Source of the DNA: Dyadobacter sp. SG02
Lineage (GTDB): Bacteria; Bacteroidota; Bacteroidia; Cytophagales; Spirosomataceae
Direction: 5' to 3'
NCBI RefSeq assembly: GCF_900109045.1
Contig: NZ_FNYL01000003.1
Coordinates: 124,001-188,000 of the forward strand
Length of the DNA: 64,000 bases
This document shows, piece by piece, positions 17,787 to 28,200 of this stretch. The notes beneath the pieces were generated by a model. That model made no database searches, was not told the DNA's origin, and saw nothing but the letters and a program-made list of their open reading frames with translations. Numbering within the stretch: the first letter of the stretch is position 1; each line of letters begins with the position of its first letter. The translations under genes and the position numbers were made by a program.

Positions 17787-19256
17787 CTATTTGGCCACTT
17801 TTTGCAATTCAGCTTCCAGCGTTTTGTTGTTAGGGAACTCCTGCGGAATCCATCGGTTCACGATCTTGCCCGCACCGTCGATCACCAGGAACGGATACCG
17901 GATATCGATGCCATATTTCTCTTTCAGAACCTCGATATTTTCGTCCGAAGCCCATAAATGCTTCGCCGTCGGGCGCGTCTTCACATATTGTTTCCAGGTC
18001 GAAAGCGGAATGCCTGTGGCGACGGAAATGTAGGCGAACGTCACCTTGTCCGCATATTTATCTTCCAAAACCTTCAATCCCGGCTCGTGCTGGCCGATAC
18101 TGAACGAAAATACCATCAGCACCGGCTTGCCTTGTAATGAGGAAACCGTTACCGCCGCGCTGTCCGTACCCAGCAATGTAATGTCCGGGATGGCCGCGCC
18201 GGGTTGCAGCGATTCTTTGGTCTGGATCAGTTTGGAAACATATTCGGTGTAAGGCGATTGCGGGAATGTCGTTTTGTAATCTGCCAGCATTGTTTTCGCC
18301 GTTTCAATGCCCGGGATCGCCGTTGCGGCGTAATTGAGCCAGTAGGTGGCGAGGTATTCTTTCTGTTTGGGATAACCGGCCAGTTTTTCCTTGCTGAATG
18401 CATACACATCCTTCAATGCCTCGGGGCTGATCTCATATCGTGTTTCCGAACCTAGCGGGTACTTGCGGGTCGAGGGGATGAGTGCCCAGTTGCGGAGCTC
18501 GTCGCGGTAGGCCTGGCTGAGCAATGCGTCGTCGGGCTGGATTTTAAAGTCGGTCAATGTGAAATCTTCGAGTTCTTTCCGTTGCGTCGCGTCGAGTTTC
18601 GCCACGCGGTTACGGCGCATGATCTTTTCCTGAATGAGCTGACGGGTGAGCGACGGCTCGGTCGCTGTCGTAGCAAGCACATACGCTTCGAATGCCGGCA
18701 CGACCGGATTAGCCATTTTGAATTTTTCAAATGCATCCAGCCGTACTTTTTTCAGGCTGTCGCTCTGCTGTACCACGCTTTTGTTATCGATTTGCGAGGG
18801 TTTGTAGCCGAAAACCGGCAAGTACTGGTATTGGTTTTCCAGAAAATAATTCTTCAAAAATGTCTGGTAACCTGCATTCTTTCCTGTGAAAGTCACGTCT
18901 GCATTCTCCGCGACATTGATCGTCAGGTCGTCGCCGGGTTGGAGGAATAGCATCCAGGTTTTATTCACACCGCTGCCGCTGTATTGGAGGCGCATCATTT
19001 TGGGCTCGCTGAGCTGGATGACGGCTTTTTCAGTGGTTTTGTCTGCAAAATTCACCGAGGCCACGGCGTCGAGCTTCGCGTCGGCAAGGCCCGTGCCCAG
19101 ATTGGGGTGAAAATGTACATCTTCCAGCACCAGCGTAACGGTCACGGGAGCTTGTTTTGCCGCTGTGAGCGTGATATTGGCCGTATTTTGCGCGTAAGAA
19201 GTCCAGCTCAGTGCTAGGCAGAATAGTGTGAGGATCAGAATGTTTATGTGTTTCAT
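17787..19256 (-). CDS. Thioredoxin-like secreted protein lacking the CXXC motif
   Basis: 489 residues with a Sec signal peptide ending near residue 22 (SWTSYAQ). The first 340 residues resemble the N-terminal regions of Bacteroidota TlpA/ResA-like proteins (beta-rich, then helical). The last 150 have a thioredoxin fold: IPDITLLGTDSAAVTVSSLQ, then KPVLMVFSFSIGQHEPG, where family members have a WCXXC site. Here no cysteine is present in the motif (SIGQHEPG), so it cannot be an ordinary disulfide reductase. The later cis-Pro region YPFLVIDGAGKIV is kept. Likely a periplasmic or outer-envelope scaffold or binding protein; function unknown. Confidence 0.78.
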   Translation of the reverse strand: MKHINILILTLFCLALSWTSYAQNTANITLTAAKQAPVTVTLVLEDVHFHPNLGTGLADAKLDAVASVNFADKTTEKAVIQLSEPKMMRLQYSGSGVNKTWMLFLQPGDDLTINVAENADVTFTGKNAGYQTFLKNYFLENQYQYLPVFGYKPSQIDNKSVVQQSDSLKKVRLDAFEKFKMANPVVPAFEAYVLATTATEPSLTRQLIQEKIMRRNRVAKLDATQRKELEDFTLTDFKIQPDDALLSQAYRDELRNWALIPSTRKYPLGSETRYEISPEALKDVYAFSKEKLAGYPKQKEYLATYWLNYAATAIPGIETAKTMLADYKTTFPQSPYTEYVSKLIQTKESLQPGAAIPDITLLGTDSAAVTVSSLQGKPVLMVFSFSIGQHEPGLKVLEDKYADKVTFAYISVATGIPLSTWKQYVKTRPTAKHLWASDENIEVLKEKYGIDIRYPFLVIDGAGKIVNRWIPQEFPNNKTLEAELQKVAK

Positions 19257-19443
19257 CGGTTCGCAAGGGAAAACTGTTTTTTACCAAAATAGGAAGTGTA
19301 AAAATTGTGCCAATATACGTAACTCCTGGTGGTATCTGTTCCGGCGGCTTACTGAGCGTGGGCCGCGGGCACATTAATGCAGTTTTTCAAAGCATTAATA
19401 GGCCAACTACTGTAAATTCGCTCCCTGATTATCGATTGTTCCC

Positions 19444-22395
19444 ATGACCCGCGTTTCACAATTCCAGTTCAATACGCTCCGCGCCCGGTTCGAGGGGGAG
19501 TTGTATTTTGACAATTCCACGCTACACACAGCCCAGCGCACCGTTTACGCCACCGACGCGTCGGTTTACCAGGAAATGCCGGTGGCGGTGGCCTTGCCAA
19601 AAACCGTGGAGGATATCCGTGCGCTGATCGGTTTTGCCCAAAGCAATAAGGTGACGTTGATACCCCGCGCCGCAGGCACGTCGCTGGCCGGTCAAGTGGT
19701 GGGAAAAGGCATTGTGGTCGATATTTCGAAGCATTTCCGAAAGATTATCGAAGTAAATGCAGAACAGAAATGGGTACGCGTGCAACCGGGCGTGATCCGC
19801 GACGATCTGAACAAACATCTTGCGCCTTACGGGCTGCTTTTCGGCCCCGAAACTTCCACAGCCAGCCGCGCGATGATCGGCGGAATGATCGGGAACAACT
19901 CCTGCGGGCTGCATTCCATCACCTGGGGCGCCACGCGCGATCATTTGCTGGAAGTGAAAGTACTGCTTGCGGATGGCTCCGAAGCGGTTTTCAGCGAGCA
20001 AACCATCGCCGATTTTACGAAGGAAATCCGGGAAAAGCAGATCAAAGGCCAACGCCTGCAATCTATTCTCGCGGGTATGTTCGGGCTCATATCCAATCCT
20101 ATCGACCAGGATTTAATCAAAAAACAGTTTCCGAAACCGACCGTCACGCGCCGCAACTCCGGTTATGCGCTGGATGCATTGGTCAGGAATTTTGAAAAAG
20201 GAAATATCAACCTCTGTAATCTTATCGCGGGTTCCGAGGGTACATTATGCTTTGTTACCGAGGCCAAAATCGCATTGGTGGACGCCCCGCCCGCAGCGGT
20301 GGGCGTCGTGTGCGTGCATACGAACTCGCTCGCGGAGGCATTGCACGCTAATCGGGTGGCGATGGCGTACGATCCGAAGGCTTCCGAGCTGGTCGACAAA
20401 TACATTATGGATTTTACCAAAAACCATAATGTGTACTCCCAAAATCGTTTTTTCATGCAAGGTGACCCCGCTGCGATGCTGATGGTGGAGTTCTGGGGCA
20501 TTGCGAAAGAGGAAGTAGAGCAAAAAGCTGCTGCACTGATCGCGCAGTTACAGGCTGAAAACCTGGGATATGCCTACCCGCTATTGTTCGGTGACGATGC
20601 CAACAAAGCCTGGGACATCCGCAAGGCCGGTCTCGGCCTGATCCGCAACTTGCCCGGCGACACCCAGCCGGTGAACCTGATCGAAGACTGTGCGGTAGCC
20701 GTGGAAGATTTACCGGCATACATTGAAGAATTGGCGGTATTGCTGGACAAACATGGTTTGCACGCGTCGTACTACGCACACGCGGGCGCGGGCGAGCTGC
20801 ATGTAGAGCCGATGATCAACCTGAAAACGAGTGAAGGAAAACAGCAATTCCGCGATGTACTGGCAGATACGGCCGTACTCGTGAAGAAATACAATGGTGC
20901 ATTATCCGGCGAGCATGGCGACGGGCGCTTGCGTGGAGAATTCATTCCCTTCATGATGGGCGAGGAAGTGTATGAAATGTTCAGGCAGGTGAAGCGGATT
21001 TGGGACCCGGATGGTGTTTTTAATGCCAACAAAATCGTGGACACCCCACCGATGAACGAGTTTCTGCGCTACGCCCAGGACAAACCCAGCCCGAAGATCG
21101 ATACCATATTCGACTTTTCGAGGCAAGAAGGCATTCTCCGGTTAGCCGAAAAGTGCAGCGGCTCGGGCGACTGCCGGAAAACCGAACTAACCGGCGGTAC
21201 CATGTGCCCCAGCTACATGGCCACCCGCAGCGAGCGCGACACCACGCGGGCCCGTGCGAACATTCTCAGGCAGTACCTCACGCCCGAGACCGCTCCTAAT
21301 ACCAGTCAGGAAATGGTAAAAGAAGTGCTCGATCTGTGCCTTTCCTGCAAAGGCTGCAAATCGGAATGCCCTTCCAGCGTGGATATTGGCAAAATGAAGG
21401 CCGAATTCACACAGCAATATTATGAAACGCACGGCATACCGATGCGCAGCAAGCTGATCGCCAATTTTTCAAACCAAATGAAACTGGCCTCGATCGCTCC
21501 CTGGGCATTCAACGGCATATTCGGGACGCCCGCATTGCGGAAAATTGCCAACAAAATGGTCGGTTTTCATCCTGAACGCTCCATGCCGAAGCTGGATAGC
21601 GAGACGCTGAAAAGCTGGTGGGAAAAACACCAGCGAAGCAAGCCGGCAACTGCGCCGCATTCCCGGACTGTGTATCTTTTCTGCGATGAATTTACCAACT
21701 ATAATGATGCGGAAGTAGGCAAAAAAGCGGTATTACTGCTCGAAAAGCTGGGTTACGAGGTCATTATTCCCGAGCATCTGGAATCGGGGCGGTCGTATTT
21801 GTCCAAAGGATTTGTAAAAGAGGCGCAGAAACTGGCTGTGCGGAATGTGGCATTATTGAAAGATAAAATCACTTATGACGCGCCGCTGGTGGGCATCGAG
21901 CCGTCAGCAATTCTTTCGTTCCGGGATGAATATGTGGATCTGGTAGGCGAAAGCGAGCGGGAGCATGCGCAAAAGATCGCGGAGAATGCATTGCTATTCG
22001 AGGAGTTCATCGCACGCGAAATCGATGCGAAACGCATTCTTAAATCTGCATTTGCGGGTAAAAATCAGCTGATCAAGCTGCACGGACATTGCCATCAGAA
22101 AGCGCTTTCGACTTTAACGGCTTCTAAAAAGGCCTTGCAGTTGCCTGAAAATTATCATGTTCAACTCATACCGTCGGGTTGCTGCGGAATGGCGGGGTCG
22201 TTCGGGTATGAACAGGAGCATTATGAGGTGTCGATGCAGATCGGCGAGTTGGTGTTGTTCCCAACTGTCCGGCAGCAGCCCGAAGATGTGATCATCGCGG
22301 CTGCCGGGACGAGTTGTCGCCATCAGATCAAAGACGGTACCGGGCGCAAAGCCATGCACCCGGTGGAGATTCTTTATGATGCACTGATAAAATAG
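19444..22395 (+). CDS. FAD-linked oxidase / Fe-S oxidoreductase fusion (D-lactate dehydrogenase-like)
   Basis: 983 residues joining GlcD-like and GlcF-like parts. Residues about 45-220 are an FAD-binding domain (PRAAGTSLAGQVVG near residue 75, NNSCGLHS near 153). Residues about 270-530 are the FAD-oxidase C-terminal domain, including HAGAGELHVEP and SGEHGDGR. Two cysteine clusters follow near 570-640: CSGSGDC with MCP, and the canonical CLSCKGCKSECP. The last part has CCG-type motifs, GHCHQKAL and SGCCGMAGSFGYE. Such proteins oxidise D-2-hydroxy acids (D-lactate, D-2-hydroxyglutarate) and pass electrons to quinone. Single gene; the substrate is not certain. Confidence 0.9.
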   Translation: MTRVSQFQFNTLRARFEGELYFDNSTLHTAQRTVYATDASVYQEMPVAVALPKTVEDIRALIGFAQSNKVTLIPRAAGTSLAGQVVGKGIVVDISKHFRKIIEVNAEQKWVRVQPGVIRDDLNKHLAPYGLLFGPETSTASRAMIGGMIGNNSCGLHSITWGATRDHLLEVKVLLADGSEAVFSEQTIADFTKEIREKQIKGQRLQSILAGMFGLISNPIDQDLIKKQFPKPTVTRRNSGYALDALVRNFEKGNINLCNLIAGSEGTLCFVTEAKIALVDAPPAAVGVVCVHTNSLAEALHANRVAMAYDPKASELVDKYIMDFTKNHNVYSQNRFFMQGDPAAMLMVEFWGIAKEEVEQKAAALIAQLQAENLGYAYPLLFGDDANKAWDIRKAGLGLIRNLPGDTQPVNLIEDCAVAVEDLPAYIEELAVLLDKHGLHASYYAHAGAGELHVEPMINLKTSEGKQQFRDVLADTAVLVKKYNGALSGEHGDGRLRGEFIPFMMGEEVYEMFRQVKRIWDPDGVFNANKIVDTPPMNEFLRYAQDKPSPKIDTIFDFSRQEGILRLAEKCSGSGDCRKTELTGGTMCPSYMATRSERDTTRARANILRQYLTPETAPNTSQEMVKEVLDLCLSCKGCKSECPSSVDIGKMKAEFTQQYYETHGIPMRSKLIANFSNQMKLASIAPWAFNGIFGTPALRKIANKMVGFHPERSMPKLDSETLKSWWEKHQRSKPATAPHSRTVYLFCDEFTNYNDAEVGKKAVLLLEKLGYEVIIPEHLESGRSYLSKGFVKEAQKLAVRNVALLKDKITYDAPLVGIEPSAILSFRDEYVDLVGESEREHAQKIAENALLFEEFIAREIDAKRILKSAFAGKNQLIKLHGHCHQKALSTLTASKKALQLPENYHVQLIPSGCCGMAGSFGYEQEHYEVSMQIGELVLFPTVRQQPEDVIIAAAGTSCRHQIKDGTGRKAMHPVEILYDALIK

Positions 22396-22398
22396 CCA

Positions 22399-22659
22399 CT
22401 ATTGGGTACCGCGGACGTGCTCATTAACCGTATCGGCACGCATTTGGGTACCTGATGTATCGGACGCCACGGTATCGACGACTGTTGTGCCCTGGTCGGC
22501 CGGGTTGTCCGCCTGGCCCGACAGATTTCTGTCATGGTTAAAGAAGCCGCCAAACCAGGCGATCAGCGAAAGAACGATACCGACGCCGACGATCCACTTC
22601 CAGACGTTTTTCACGTTCTTGGTGGCTCTTGCTTCCTTATCTGTTTCTTGCCTGTTCAT
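22399..22659 (-). CDS. Small single-pass membrane protein, unknown function
   Basis: 86 residues. A charged N-terminus (about 22 residues) is followed by one membrane helix (VWKWIVGVGIVLSLIAWFGG, residues 19-38) and a polar, Thr/Asp-rich tail of about 45 residues. No known domain recognised. Its stop is 3 bases from the stop of the convergent FAD/Fe-S oxidase. The gene has an ATG and a coding-like third-position pattern, so I treat it as real. Confidence 0.65.
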   Translation of the reverse strand: MNRQETDKEARATKNVKNVWKWIVGVGIVLSLIAWFGGFFNHDRNLSGQADNPADQGTTVVDTVASDTSGTQMRADTVNEHVRGTQ

Positions 22660-22822
22660 GGGTTTAATGATTTAGTTTGAAATAAACCTTACCATTTCCA
22701 TACCAGCGCGATCCGGCACTTTTTGAGCGACTTTTCAAGCGAATTATATAACATTGTGTTGATAAAATTTCCCCAAACTAAGTCGCTTAATTAAAATGTA
22801 ATAAATCGGGGACGTTTCATGT

Positions 22823-22830
22823 TACCTTTG
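22823..22830 (+). promoter_or_regulatory. Bacteroidota -7 element (TACCTTTG)
   Basis: TACCTTTG matches TAnnTTTG and lies 50 bases before the ATG at 22881. The 221-base gap 22660-22880 is otherwise A+T-rich and empty. Confidence 0.5.
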
Positions 22831-22880
22831 CTGGAAATTTCGTTTCACGTACTAGTTCTTCTCACAAACCAGCCATATTC

Positions 22881-23645
22881 ATGAAAATTAGCCAACGTTT
22901 CTTCATACTTCTTTTTGCACTTTTCCTATTTACACAAGTCGGCGCCGACGCACAAAACGACAACCGTTCATTCTTTTCGGTCACAGCCGGATACAGCTTG
23001 CCCGTAGGAGAGCTCGCAAGGGAAAAACTGAACGACCCGTTTGCGGGGCTTACAGGCTCGGGATATTATGGTCAGGTCAATTACGATTTCCGCATAGCAC
23101 GCTGGTTTGGGTTGAAACTTTCGGGAAGCATGAATCAGAACACCACACGCCCGCAGCCGATTGTGGATATTGCCGATCTTCGCGTGGAGGAAATTAAAGG
23201 ATTTATCAACGAAACGACTTCGCATACCTGGGATACGAAGGTATCGCGCTGGAAATTTAATGCGATTATGGCGGGGCCTGCCATATTCCTCAATTTCGGG
23301 AGGGTACAATTGGAAGGGCACGTACAGGGAGGTTATGTAAAAGTCACTTCTCCCACCGTGGACATGACGGGTACGTTTCAATCCGGTGAAAACCAGATCC
23401 TCGTGCATTTGAGCCCTGCTTCCACCAGTGGTTTCGGGTTAGGCGCGGGAGCGAGTTTGCGTTTGCCCATTGCCGGCCCATTGTATTTCCACCTTTCGGG
23501 TGACTTCCTGGCTACCGAGGCGCAGTTGAAAGACGTAGCCGTGAATGTACGGGTAGGTAATTACCCCGAGGTAGGTATCCCAATCAATGAAAAGCGATTT
23601 GTAGGCGTTGCAAATATCGGAGCAGGATTAGGGATTTCGTTTTAG
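22881..23645 (+). CDS. Outer-membrane beta-barrel protein
   Basis: 254 residues with a Sec signal peptide ending near residue 25 (VGADAQ). The mature part alternates hydrophobic and polar residues with many Gly and aromatic residues (FFSVTAGYSLPVG, YGQVNYDFRIARWFGLKLSG, LGAGASLRLPIAGPLYFHLSG). It ends in a strand finishing with Phe (GLGISF), the signal recognised by the BAM machinery. This is the usual small porin-like or OmpA-barrel form of Bacteroidota; no peptidoglycan-binding domain is attached. Monocistronic, with its own promoter and terminator. Confidence 0.82.
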   Translation: MKISQRFFILLFALFLFTQVGADAQNDNRSFFSVTAGYSLPVGELAREKLNDPFAGLTGSGYYGQVNYDFRIARWFGLKLSGSMNQNTTRPQPIVDIADLRVEEIKGFINETTSHTWDTKVSRWKFNAIMAGPAIFLNFGRVQLEGHVQGGYVKVTSPTVDMTGTFQSGENQILVHLSPASTSGFGLGAGASLRLPIAGPLYFHLSGDFLATEAQLKDVAVNVRVGNYPEVGIPINEKRFVGVANIGAGLGISF

Positions 23646-23665
23646 GTACTACTAATACCAAAAAG

Positions 23666-23702
23666 AAAACGGGCCGGATGCCGCACGCATCCGTCCCGTT
23701 TT
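23666..23702. terminator. Terminator shared by convergent genes
   Basis: AAAACGGG and CGGATGC pair with GCATCCG and CCCGTTTT, with one C-T mismatch and a CGCAC loop. It lies between the barrel gene (+) and the susD-like gene (-). Confidence 0.85.
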
Positions 23703-23727
23703 GCTTTCTAATGCATCCTGATTTGCG

Positions 23728-25188
23728 TCATTTCGCAAACCAAAGCTTCATTTTCATGTCATTCTTGCCTCCCTGGGCGGTGAGGGCCGCTGAGAAATTG
23801 TCGTAATTCAGCGATTCTTCCGAGTTCGGGTAGGGCAGCCGCGTTGGAATGACATTCTGGTTGGTATTCAATACAGGAGGTTTCAAATCAGGGATGCCGG
23901 TTCTGCGGAATTCGGTCCAGGCTTCGAGGCCCTGGCCGTACAATGCAATCCACTTTTGCTCCATAATCTGTGTGAAACCGGCAGCACCGGGTTTCAGAGC
24001 ATTTGCATTGAGGTATTCGGGAGAAACGGTCAGTTTGTATTGGGCAAAAGAGGCGGTAATGGCATCGGTGTAGTTTTTGGCTACGTCGCCGGCTGCTGCA
24101 ATTCCTTTGTAGGCGAACTCGCTTTTAAGAAACAACAGCTCCGCATAGCTCATAATCACGCCGGGCGCGGTAGGGCCGGTGAAAAAACTACCGACCCTCG
24201 AAGTGCTGTCGAGACCTAGTTTTCCGGCCTGCGAAGAAGAAAGACCGTTAGGGACGCCGGTGTATTCATCTTTTAACGCCGGTTTGTTGGCGTAGATGGG
24301 CAGGCGAGCGTCCTTCAAATCTTTCATTTTGTTTACCAAAGTGGCACTTACGCGGTGGTCGTCGCGTGTTTTCCGGTTCACGTTGACCGGGTTCTGGTTG
24401 TTGGTGGCATCCAGATAGTTGAGTTGAACGTTCTCGGCTACGGAAGTAATGACCGGATATTTAGCAGGATCGCTCAGGATCCGGGTAATTTCGGCCTTCA
24501 CGTCAATGGGGGCATCGGCTTTGTCGATCATGCGGCTCAGCACGCGGAGGCTCAGCGTGTTAGCGAATTTCTTCCATTTGGTAAGGTCATTGTTGAAGAG
24601 AATATCGCCCCCGATCGTCATATTCTTGTCGGTAGCGTTGATCGACTCCCCGGCCGATTTAAGCTCAGCCACAATGCCCGCGTAGACATCCTTTTGCTTA
24701 TCATATTTAGGCAAAAGATTCCCTTCCAACCCCTGCAATGCATCGGTATAAGGGACATCTCCATACACATCGCTCAGTAACATGAATGCCCACGACCGCA
24801 ATATCACCGCCACCGCCTGGTAATTGACGTTGCCCGATTCCTTGCCGATTTTGTAGATGCGTTGATAATCCGCCAGCGATTCCACATACAAGCCTTGCCA
24901 GGCCGCGGTGTATACGTCGCTTGAAACCGTGTACTGGTCGATGTCGGTGTACTGTATCCGCGCCCAATGCTGCGAGTAACCGTCACCGATATCCATTCCG
25001 AGCGAGCCTCCCCAGTAAATATCGACCGCACTCTGGATGCCGTGTGGCAGGAAAAGGTCGGCGGTACCGGTAGCTGCGCTGTTATTATTGGTATTGATCG
25101 TGTCGAAATCGCCGGTGCAGCTCGTTGCGCAGATGATTGGGAACGAAAGCAATGCCGAAATGCCCATTGAATATATTTTCTTTTTCAT
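23728..25188 (-). CDS. SusD/RagB-family outer-membrane lipoprotein
   Basis: 486 residues. A signal peptide ends with the lipobox-type ICATSC (Cys near residue 24), followed by TGDFDTINTNNN, the usual mature start of SusD-like_2 proteins. Helical TPR-like parts (AVAVILRSWAFMLLSDVYGDVPYTDALQG cut here as SWAFMLLSDVYGDVPY) and the C-terminal QGLEAWTEFRRTGIPDL are family hallmarks. It caps the SusC transporter on the cell surface and binds the nutrient. It follows susC with a 17-base gap. No glycoside hydrolase or sensor gene is next to it, so the nutrient cannot be guessed. Confidence 0.92.
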   Translation of the reverse strand: MKKKIYSMGISALLSFPIICATSCTGDFDTINTNNNSAATGTADLFLPHGIQSAVDIYWGGSLGMDIGDGYSQHWARIQYTDIDQYTVSSDVYTAAWQGLYVESLADYQRIYKIGKESGNVNYQAVAVILRSWAFMLLSDVYGDVPYTDALQGLEGNLLPKYDKQKDVYAGIVAELKSAGESINATDKNMTIGGDILFNNDLTKWKKFANTLSLRVLSRMIDKADAPIDVKAEITRILSDPAKYPVITSVAENVQLNYLDATNNQNPVNVNRKTRDDHRVSATLVNKMKDLKDARLPIYANKPALKDEYTGVPNGLSSSQAGKLGLDSTSRVGSFFTGPTAPGVIMSYAELLFLKSEFAYKGIAAAGDVAKNYTDAITASFAQYKLTVSPEYLNANALKPGAAGFTQIMEQKWIALYGQGLEAWTEFRRTGIPDLKPPVLNTNQNVIPTRLPYPNSEESLNYDNFSAALTAQGGKNDMKMKLWFAK

Positions 25189-25205
25189 CGTCTCGGGAAA
25201 TTAGC

Positions 25206-28200
25206 CTATAAGTTGAAACTGATATTGAAGCCCATGGTTTTGGTTGTCGGGATTTGCCCGTTTTCGATCCCTTGCAGGTTACCGTCGTTGTAGTAGCTGG
25301 TTTCGGGGTCGATGTGCGGCAGGTTACTCTTCAATAGAGCCAGGTTGCGTCCGACAATGGAGATGGCGATGTCGCGGAATGGCAGTTTGTTGAAGACTTT
25401 TCCTGAAAGCATATAGGTCAGCTTCACTTCCCGCAACTTGATGTAGCTCGCATCGAAAATGGTATTCTCGTTGTTGGTCAGCAGGTAATATTTGTGATGG
25501 TACTCTTCCGATGAAATGCGTTTCTCGTTAGGCACATACTCGGGCGCGGCCGAGGTTCCGATATTCACCACGCCTTGTCCAACCACACCATCCTCACGTC
25601 CGAAAGTAGTTTCTTTCAAGACACCGGTGTACCGGCCGATATTGATCGATTGCGAGAAAATGTCCCCGCCCTGCTTCATATCGATGAGCGTGCTGAGCGA
25701 GAATCCTTTGTAGGTAAATGTGTTGGAAATGCCGCCGATCCAGTCGGGTGTGAAGCTGCCGAGCACGCGGCTTACCGGGTCGATCATCGGGTATCCCTGG
25801 CTGTCGTACACGATCTGGCCGTCGGGCGCGCGCAGGAAGCCTTTGCCAAAGAAGGTGCCGTAGGGCTGGCCTACGCGCGCTTCCACTGATAATCCTCTGA
25901 AACTGTTGCTCGATGTGGCCTGAGTCAATGCATTGTAGCTGTTGTTCAGCTGATAGGTGGTAAGCCCGCCGTCGAGTGCAACGACCTTGTTGTTGTTTTT
26001 AGCCCAGTTTATTCCGATATCCCATGAAAACTTGTCGAGCTTCACAGGCGTGGCGGTCAGCTGAATTTCAATGCCCGAGTTTTTGATCTTACCAGCATTC
26101 AGCAATTTAGAAAGGAACCCGGTGGCATTGGAAATGTTAACGTCCAGGATCTGATTCTTGGAAACCTTGTTGTAATAGGTCACGTCGAGGCCGACACGGT
26201 TTTGCCACAACCGGATATCCGCCCCGATTTCATAGGAAGACGTGATTTCCGGTTTCAGATCCGCATTCAGCATCGCATTGTTTTCCGAAAGGCTCGGCGT
26301 GCTTCCCCAGGCATTTTCGTATTTATAGGTACTTACCAAACGATAAGGGTCGGTGTCGTTTCCTACCTGGGCCACACCCGCACGTAATTTTGCAAAAGAC
26401 AAAACCGATGATTTGATGTCAAATATGTCCGTCACGATCGCGCTCACCGCCGCGGAAGGGTAGAAATACGAGCGGTTATTCGCCGGTAATGTGCTCGACC
26501 AGTCGTTTCGTGCGGTCAGGTCTAAGAACAGATAGTTACGGAAGCCGAGGTTAGCGGCCGCGTAAAGGCTGTTAACGGTCTTTTTGATGTAACTGTTTTC
26601 ACCGACGAGCTTCTGGCGGGAGTTTCCGAAGTTGTAAACCCGTGGGATCGCCAGTTCGGTAGCGCCCATATAGTTGCGTTGCGCGTAGTTTGAGCGGTGG
26701 TTTCCGCCGATGTTGGCCGTAATGTCGAAATCCCCGAACTTATGGGTTGCATTGAGCAGGAAATCCGAGTTGGATTCGCGAACGAAGATTTGCTCCTCAT
26801 TGTAAGCATCGTAAAGCGCCGAGGTGCCGATGATCGCCTGGCGCGCGGCACTTTTGGTCTTACGGCGGTCTTCATAAAAATCGGTACCGGTGCGGGCGGT
26901 CAGTGAGAGCCAGCTGGTGAATTTGTACGTGGCCGAGAAGTTGCCGTAAAGCCGGTCCTTTTCGTTGGCCCGGGTGCTCTCGTTGAGCAGGTAATAGGGG
27001 TTTGTCCAATAGTTGTCGTTCCAGTTGTACTGGTAAATGCTGCCCGGCTTTTTGTAGGCTTTCAGTTTGTCCATATCCACCTGGCGACCAAACCAGATAA
27101 AGTATAAGCCGAAATTGTTACGGTTGTCGGAGCCGTCTTTGATGTAATTTCCCGTTGCGCGAATGCTGAGTTTGCTGGTGAGATTCCAGCTTGCATTCAG
27201 CGAAACAGTCCGTCTTTTGTAATCGGTATTAGGTAAAATACCCGTCTGATCCAGGTTGGTGAACGCGAGCCGGAAATCGGCTTTGTCGCTGGAACCTGTT
27301 ACGGCAACGCTGTTGGTGAATGTTCTGCCGGTTTCAAAAAACTTGTCCACATTGTCGGGGTGCGCAATCCAGGGTGTGGGAGTCCTGGTACCATCGGCTG
27401 CAACGGGTGAATCGAATTGTGGAATGAGGCGGCCATCCAGTCTGGGCCCCCAGCTTTCATCCACGCCGTCACCCTTGCCGCCGCCTTTGCCATCCACGTA
27501 GGCAAACTGCCCGGCGGCACCCTGGCCGTATTCATTTTGCCATTCAGGCAGCCTGAACGGGCTTTCGAAGGCCGTATTGGAATTGACCGAAACTCCGATC
27601 CCTTTCGTGCCCTTACCGCTTTTGGTAGTGATCAAAACCACGCCATTCGCCCCGCGGGAGCCATAAAGTGCCGCCGCGCTTGGGCCTTTCAGCACGTTGA
27701 TCGACTCTACGTCGTCCGGATTGATCGCTGCGGCTGCATTACCATAGTCGATACCCGTTCCTGAGCCGAAGTTGCTGTTATCCACCGGTACGCCGTCGAC
27801 TACAAACAACGGCTGGTTGTTACTCCCGATGGAGCTCGCGCCGCGAATGATCATCCGCGACGAGGAGCCCGGCGCGCCATTGGAATTGGTGATCTGCACC
27901 CCTGCCAAACGCCCCGAAAGCGAGTTGACGAGGTTGGTTTCGCGTGCCTGCGTGAGCGTTTTGCCGCTTACCTCTTGCACGGCGTAGCCCAATGCCTTCT
28001 TTTCACGGGCAATACCAAGCGCCGTTACGACAATCTCGTTAAACTGTGTCGCGTCGTTTTCAAGCATAATGTCGAACACGGTTTTCGAGCCGACCGGGAT
28101 TTCCATCGTTTTGTAGCCGATAAACGACACAACGAGTGTTGCATTGGCCGGCGCGGTAAGCGTGAAATCGCCGTTGGTGTCGGTAGTACTGCCGCGGCTG

